Positions 5,011 to 8,566 of a DNA stretch of 8,566 nucleotides are shown here, one piece after another (the first letter of the stretch is position 1; each line of letters opens with the position of its first letter). The position numbers and the translations under genes were made by a program. The notes beneath the pieces are model-generated. The model saw nothing but the letters and a program-made list of their open reading frames with translations, did no database searches and was not told the origin of the DNA. Source of the DNA: Anaerolineaceae bacterium (GTDB lineage: Bacteria; Chloroflexota; Anaerolineae; 4572-78); NCBI GenBank assembly GCA_024762375.1, contig JANTHQ010000059.1, positions 1 to 8,566 on the forward strand, written 5' to 3'.

Positions 5011-8000
5011 GTACGCGCTGAACATCGACCCGGCCAACCCGAAAGGCAACCCCAGCATCGCCGAGCTGAAGAAACTCGGGGTGCAAGCTGTGCGTTTCAG
5101 TTACAAAGATGCCTCTACCGGCGAAAAACCCGACCCGTCACAACTGCAGTTTTACACCAATCACGTCGAAGCCCTGCACAATGCCGGCATCGACGTGCTC
5201 ATCATTTTCACCCACGAATCATTCCCCGGCGCACCCGCCGCCGATGCCTCCGCCGACACATGGGCAACCTACATTCACCATTTCGCCCGCCGAGCGGGGC
5301 AGGTTGCCCGCGCTACCGTGCTGTGGGAGCCAAGTTATCAAATTTGGAACGAACCTGACCTGCCGTTCCCGGAATTTCCGCATGCCTTGCCGCCCGACAT
5401 TTACGGGCAGATGCTGCTACAATCGCAAACGGTCATCAAATCGGTTGACCCCACCCTGCGCGTACTCACCGCCGGACTCGCTTCCGGCGATACCACATGG
5501 CTGCGGCGGGTGATGTGGAGTCTCGGCGATAACGATTTACCCGCCGATGCCATCGCCATCCACCCCTACGGGCAACGCCCCGAACCGAATTTCCCCAGCC
5601 CAACATGGGGATACGGCAACCTCACCGATATGCTCATCCGCTATCGCCGCGCTATCGATTTGCCCATCGTCATTTCAGAAATCGGCACGCAATATCTGAA
5701 CCCCATCGAGCAGGCAGAATATCTGCGCCGATTTTACGCCCAAATCGAACAGACGTTCAGCAAAATTGTGCCCGACGTTTTCTGGTTCTGCTATTCCGAT
5801 GATATGGTGGAACCGTTTGGGCTGATTGACCGCAACGGGCAGCGAAAACCCGCCTATTATGTTTTCCGCTCGCTCGCCGCGCCGCCATTGGATGTCAATT
5901 TGGAACCGGTGCTGGATATCACCATCACCGTCAATCAAGCCGATTATGACAATTTGCGGCGGAATTACGCCCAACTGCCGACCATCCCCGCCGAAGTGAC
6001 CATTGACGGCGCGCAATTCTCCGATGCCACCATCGGCTACCGCGACCCGTCTGCGCTGCATTACCCCAAAAAAGGGTTGGCGATTCATTTTCCCACCGAA
6101 AAACCGTTCCGGCAGGATGTGCGCCAACTCGATTTGAGCGCGAGTTACCCCGACAAAAGTCTCATCCGCGAACGCCTCAGTTTCGACCTCTTTGCCGAAA
6201 CCCATGTGCCCGCGCCGAAAGCCGAGCACGCGCACGTGACCATCCGCGCCAAAGAAACGGGCAAGCCGCTGGAATATGGGCTGTACACCGCCATCGAACA
6301 CATTGACCCGCAGTTTTTCGCGCGCCGCAACCGCGATATCGGCACGCTGTATCACGCCACCGGCGGCAATGTAAACGGCGTGCCCACCAACGCGACGCTC
6401 TCGCCACAGCCGGAAAATATCCTGCGCATTCTGTATCAAAAATTGCACACCAAACCCGAAATCGCCACCGGTGCGCTGGCTTCGGCGGCGAGCCGCGCCT
6501 TTAAATGGAAACAAATCATCACCGCCCAATCCGACCCGGACAGTTACAGCGACCTGACCCAACTCATCACCGACATCAATCGCTGGGGCGCGGGCGTGCT
6601 GCATCACTATCTGGAAACGCGATTCGATGCGGATGTGCTGATTGACTGGCTGGCGGTGAACACACTGGTGCAAGCCAACGATAATTACACGAAAAATTAT
6701 TTTCTGCACAACCGGCTGGAAGACAATCGCTGGGAAATTTTGCCGTGGGATTACGATTTGACCTTCGGGCGAAATTGGAACGATTACTGCGGCGGGCTGT
6801 GCGATGACCTTTCGGCGGGCACGTCCATCAAAGGCAGCAACCAAATGCTGAATGAGTTGACCCGCCGCGTGCTGGACAACCCGCTCTATTTTGACCGTCT
6901 GCGGGCGCGACTGCACACCCTGCTGACCGATGTTTTCACCACCGAAAAACTTTTCGATAAAATTGATGCGCTGTACACCCAAATCGCGCCATTCGTTTAT
7001 ACCGACACGCTGAAATGGGCAAGCAATTTGGAATTTGAGCATGAACGCGAGCGGCTGAAAGATTGGATTGAACGCCGCCGGGCATTTCTGCTGCAAGCCA
7101 TCGCCATTCCGGAAACCCCGCCGCCCCCCACCGGCGACACCCGCCCCGATACCGTGATTGATTCGGCGTGGATGGAACCCGCCACCCCCGCTGCCGGCGA
7201 CGCGGTAACATTCGCCGCGCGGGTGAAAAATCAGGGGCAGGGCGATACCGGCGCGGTGGTCGGAGTGGCATTTTTGGTGGACGGCGAATATATCACCTTC
7301 GGCACTGCCGGCGCGCTGGCAGCCGGTGCAGAAGTGACCATCCGTGCAGTGTCATCGTGGCATGCCACCCCCGGCACACACCAACTGACGGCGGTGGTGG
7401 ATGATGTGAACCGTTATCCAGAAGTTTCGGAAACGAATAACACGCTGGAACAGACATTCCAGGTTGCCGCCGCCCCCGCCAGCGGCATCAGCGATGTGAC
7501 CGTCCGCGATATTGCTTTCGAGCGCACTACCGACGGCAAAATCCGGCTGGCGGCACTGGTTGCCAACACCGGGCAAGCCACCACTGCCGATGTGGTCGGG
7601 GTGGCATTCTTGGTGGATGACATTTATGCCGGATTCGGCATTATTCCGCCGCTGGGCGCGGGAAAATCGCAGGCCGTACGTGCCCAGCAAACGCTGGCGC
7701 TCAATGATTCGCACACGGTTACCGCCATTGTGGACGACATCAACCGTTTCCCCGAAACAAACGAGACGAACAACCAACTCACCCGCACCCTGAATTTCGG
7801 CACGCCGCCGCCGCACGGACTGCCCGACACGGTAATTGCCGATGTGCGGCTGGGGCAGGGACGGTTTGCCCCCGGCGACGCGGTGACATTCGAAGCGGTG
7901 GTGCAAAATGTGGGCAGCACCCCCACCGGCGATGTGGTCGGGGTGGCATTTTTGGTGGACGGGCAGTATATCACCTTCGGCACAACCGCCGCAATTGCCC

Positions 8001-8566
8001 CCGGCGAAACGCAGGTTGTCCGCGCCATTTCGCCGTGGACGGCAACCGCCGGACAACACCGGCTCACCGCCGTGGTGGATGACATCAACCGCTATCCCGA
8101 AATTTCGGAAACGAACAACCGGCTGGAACTCGATTTTCAAGTGCTCGACCGCACTGCCGCCGATTTGCCCGATTCGGTGGTGGATGATATTTCGTTTGAA
8201 ATTCAACCCGACGGGCGGGTGCTGTTCACCGCCACCGTATCGAATACCGGGAACGTGGTTACCCCCGATGTCGTCGGTGTGGCGTTTTTTGTGGATGACC
8301 GCTACACGACATACGGCATCACCCAGCCGATGGCAGCCAACACCACCGAAACCATCCGCGCCGTGAAAACGCTGTCGCTGACGGGCACACACAAAATTAC
8401 CGCCATCGTGGATGATGTCAATCGCTATAATGAACTTTCGCACCAAAATAACACCCTGACGCGCACGGTGACCATCCCGCTGGTGGAACGGCGCGCCATC
8501 TGGATTACCCGCTACGATTGGACAGACCACAATCGCCCCGCCGAACCGGAACGGATTGACCGCATG
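5009..8566 (+). CDS. Multidomain fusion: GH-A-like glycoside hydrolase + CotH kinase-like + 4 CARDB + start of GHL10-like domain (runs off the right edge)
   Basis: The frame is open for 1186 codons with no stop or frameshift. Residues 1 to about 292 resemble a complete TIM-barrel glycosidase of clan GH-A: a GVQAVRF strand near the start, WNEPD with acid/base candidate E115, HPYG at 185-188, SEIGTQ with nucleophile candidate E224, then PFGLIDRNGQRKPAYYVFR. The exact GH family is unclear (GH5- or GH39-like). Residues about 300-700 match the CotH family of atypical kinases: YPKKGLAIHF, LIRERLSFDLF, YGLYTAIEH (423-431), NDNYTKNYF (557-565) and WDYDLTFG (580-587) with D581/D583 as probable metal ligands. 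After a Pro-rich linker come four CARDB-like domains (714-819, 825-930, 938-1045, 1053-1155). Residues 1161-1186 (RRAIWITRYDW onwards) look like the start of a GHL10/DUF187-type glycosidase. No signal peptide is visible, and an in-frame stop at 4985-4987 excludes a longer N-terminus. ATG 5009 follows GGTGGGA by 8 bases. Likely role: binding and processing of polysaccharide or cell-surface glycan; substrate unknown. Confidence 0.88.
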   Translation, partial: MYALNIDPANPKGNPSIAELKKLGVQAVRFSYKDASTGEKPDPSQLQFYTNHVEALHNAGIDVLIIFTHESFPGAPAADASADTWATYIHHFARRAGQVARATVLWEPSYQIWNEPDLPFPEFPHALPPDIYGQMLLQSQTVIKSVDPTLRVLTAGLASGDTTWLRRVMWSLGDNDLPADAIAIHPYGQRPEPNFPSPTWGYGNLTDMLIRYRRAIDLPIVISEIGTQYLNPIEQAEYLRRFYAQIEQTFSKIVPDVFWFCYSDDMVEPFGLIDRNGQRKPAYYVFRSLAAPPLDVNLEPVLDITITVNQADYDNLRRNYAQLPTIPAEVTIDGAQFSDATIGYRDPSALHYPKKGLAIHFPTEKPFRQDVRQLDLSASYPDKSLIRERLSFDLFAETHVPAPKAEHAHVTIRAKETGKPLEYGLYTAIEHIDPQFFARRNRDIGTLYHATGGNVNGVPTNATLSPQPENILRILYQKLHTKPEIATGALASAASRAFKWKQIITAQSDPDSYSDLTQLITDINRWGAGVLHHYLETRFDADVLIDWLAVNTLVQANDNYTKNYFLHNRLEDNRWEILPWDYDLTFGRNWNDYCGGLCDDLSAGTSIKGSNQMLNELTRRVLDNPLYFDRLRARLHTLLTDVFTTEKLFDKIDALYTQIAPFVYTDTLKWASNLEFEHERERLKDWIERRRAFLLQAIAIPETPPPPTGDTRPDTVIDSAWMEPATPAAGDAVTFAARVKNQGQGDTGAVVGVAFLVDGEYITFGTAGALAAGAEVTIRAVSSWHATPGTHQLTAVVDDVNRYPEVSETNNTLEQTFQVAAAPASGISDVTVRDIAFERTTDGKIRLAALVANTGQATTADVVGVAFLVDDIYAGFGIIPPLGAGKSQAVRAQQTLALNDSHTVTAIVDDINRFPETNETNNQLTRTLNFGTPPPHGLPDTVIADVRLGQGRFAPGDAVTFEAVVQNVGSTPTGDVVGVAFLVDGQYITFGTTAAIAPGETQVVRAISPWTATAGQHRLTAVVDDINRYPEISETNNRLELDFQVLDRTAADLPDSVVDDISFEIQPDGRVLFTATVSNTGNVVTPDVVGVAFFVDDRYTTYGITQPMAANTTETIRAVKTLSLTGTHKITAIVDDVNRYNELSHQNNTLTRTVTIPLVERRAIWITRYDWTDHNRPAEPERIDRM
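7148..8473 (+). repeat. Four CARDB-like domain repeats in an A-B-A'-B' order
   Basis: Each unit of about 105 residues contains VGVAFxVD near its middle and ends with AxVDDxNRxxExxxxNN, the usual CARDB ending. Equivalent positions fall at residues 749, 861, 975 and 1087, so spacing alternates 112, 114, 112. Units 1 and 3 share GDAVTF, DGxYITFGT and NRYPExSETNN; units 2 and 4 share DGxxxxxAxVxNTG and the IVDDxNR form. DNA of unit 1 matches unit 3, and unit 2 matches unit 4, at exactly 678 bp, showing duplication of a two-domain block. CARDB domains are extracellular beta-sandwiches thought to mediate adhesion or spacing; here they separate two catalytic regions. Confidence 0.85.

Noticed and set aside
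5675..7096. Long minus-strand open frame (473 codons) opposite the fusion gene
   Set aside because: It lies entirely opposite the glycosidase and CotH domains, whose conserved motifs show that the plus strand codes. The product has the low-complexity look of a shadow frame.
7352..8530. Minus-strand open frame (392 codons) with internally repetitive sequence
   Set aside because: Its repetitiveness simply mirrors the CARDB repeats on the plus strand; no start signals are present.

Overview
The window reads as bacterial chromosome with moderately high GC and compact spacing. Promoters carry clean TATAAT boxes, usually with an extended TGn, and most genes have strong AGGAGG-type ribosome binding sites. 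Heptanucleotide palindromic arrays, a CotH/CARDB/glycosidase fusion and an acyl-CoA dehydrogenase next to etfBA suggest an environmental bacterium, possibly Chloroflexota. That assignment is inference: there is no rRNA or other marker gene here.

Layout. Bases 1-694 (minus) hold the start of a TPR-rich lipoprotein that runs off the left edge; its promoter sits so close to the ATG that the mRNA looks leaderless. Bases 718-838 are an inverted array of 7-bp units that encloses the promoter of the next gene and merges into its ribosome binding site. Bases 844-2043 encode an acyl-CoA dehydrogenase. A second inverted heptad array, with a different unit sequence, follows its stop codon. Bases 2211-3992 encode both subunits of electron-transfer flavoprotein (etfB, etfA), closed by a strong intrinsic terminator. 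The dehydrogenase oxidises an acyl-CoA and its FAD electrons would pass to EtfAB, so these three genes form one functional module.

Bases 4050-5008 look AT-richer and hold two small orphan genes in divergent orientation: a minus-strand single-pass membrane protein with a Pro/Ser-rich tail, and a plus-strand 64-residue protein with its own promoter and terminator.

From 5009 to the right edge runs one uninterrupted frame of at least 1186 codons, the most notable object in the window. It joins an N-terminal clan GH-A-like glycoside hydrolase barrel, a CotH-type atypical kinase domain, four CARDB-like beta-sandwich domains arranged A-B-A'-B', and the first residues of what looks like a second (GHL10-like) glycoside hydrolase domain cut by the window end. 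It has no visible signal peptide. Its promoter, leader, ribosome binding site and start codon are enclosed by a perfect 10-bp inverted repeat.
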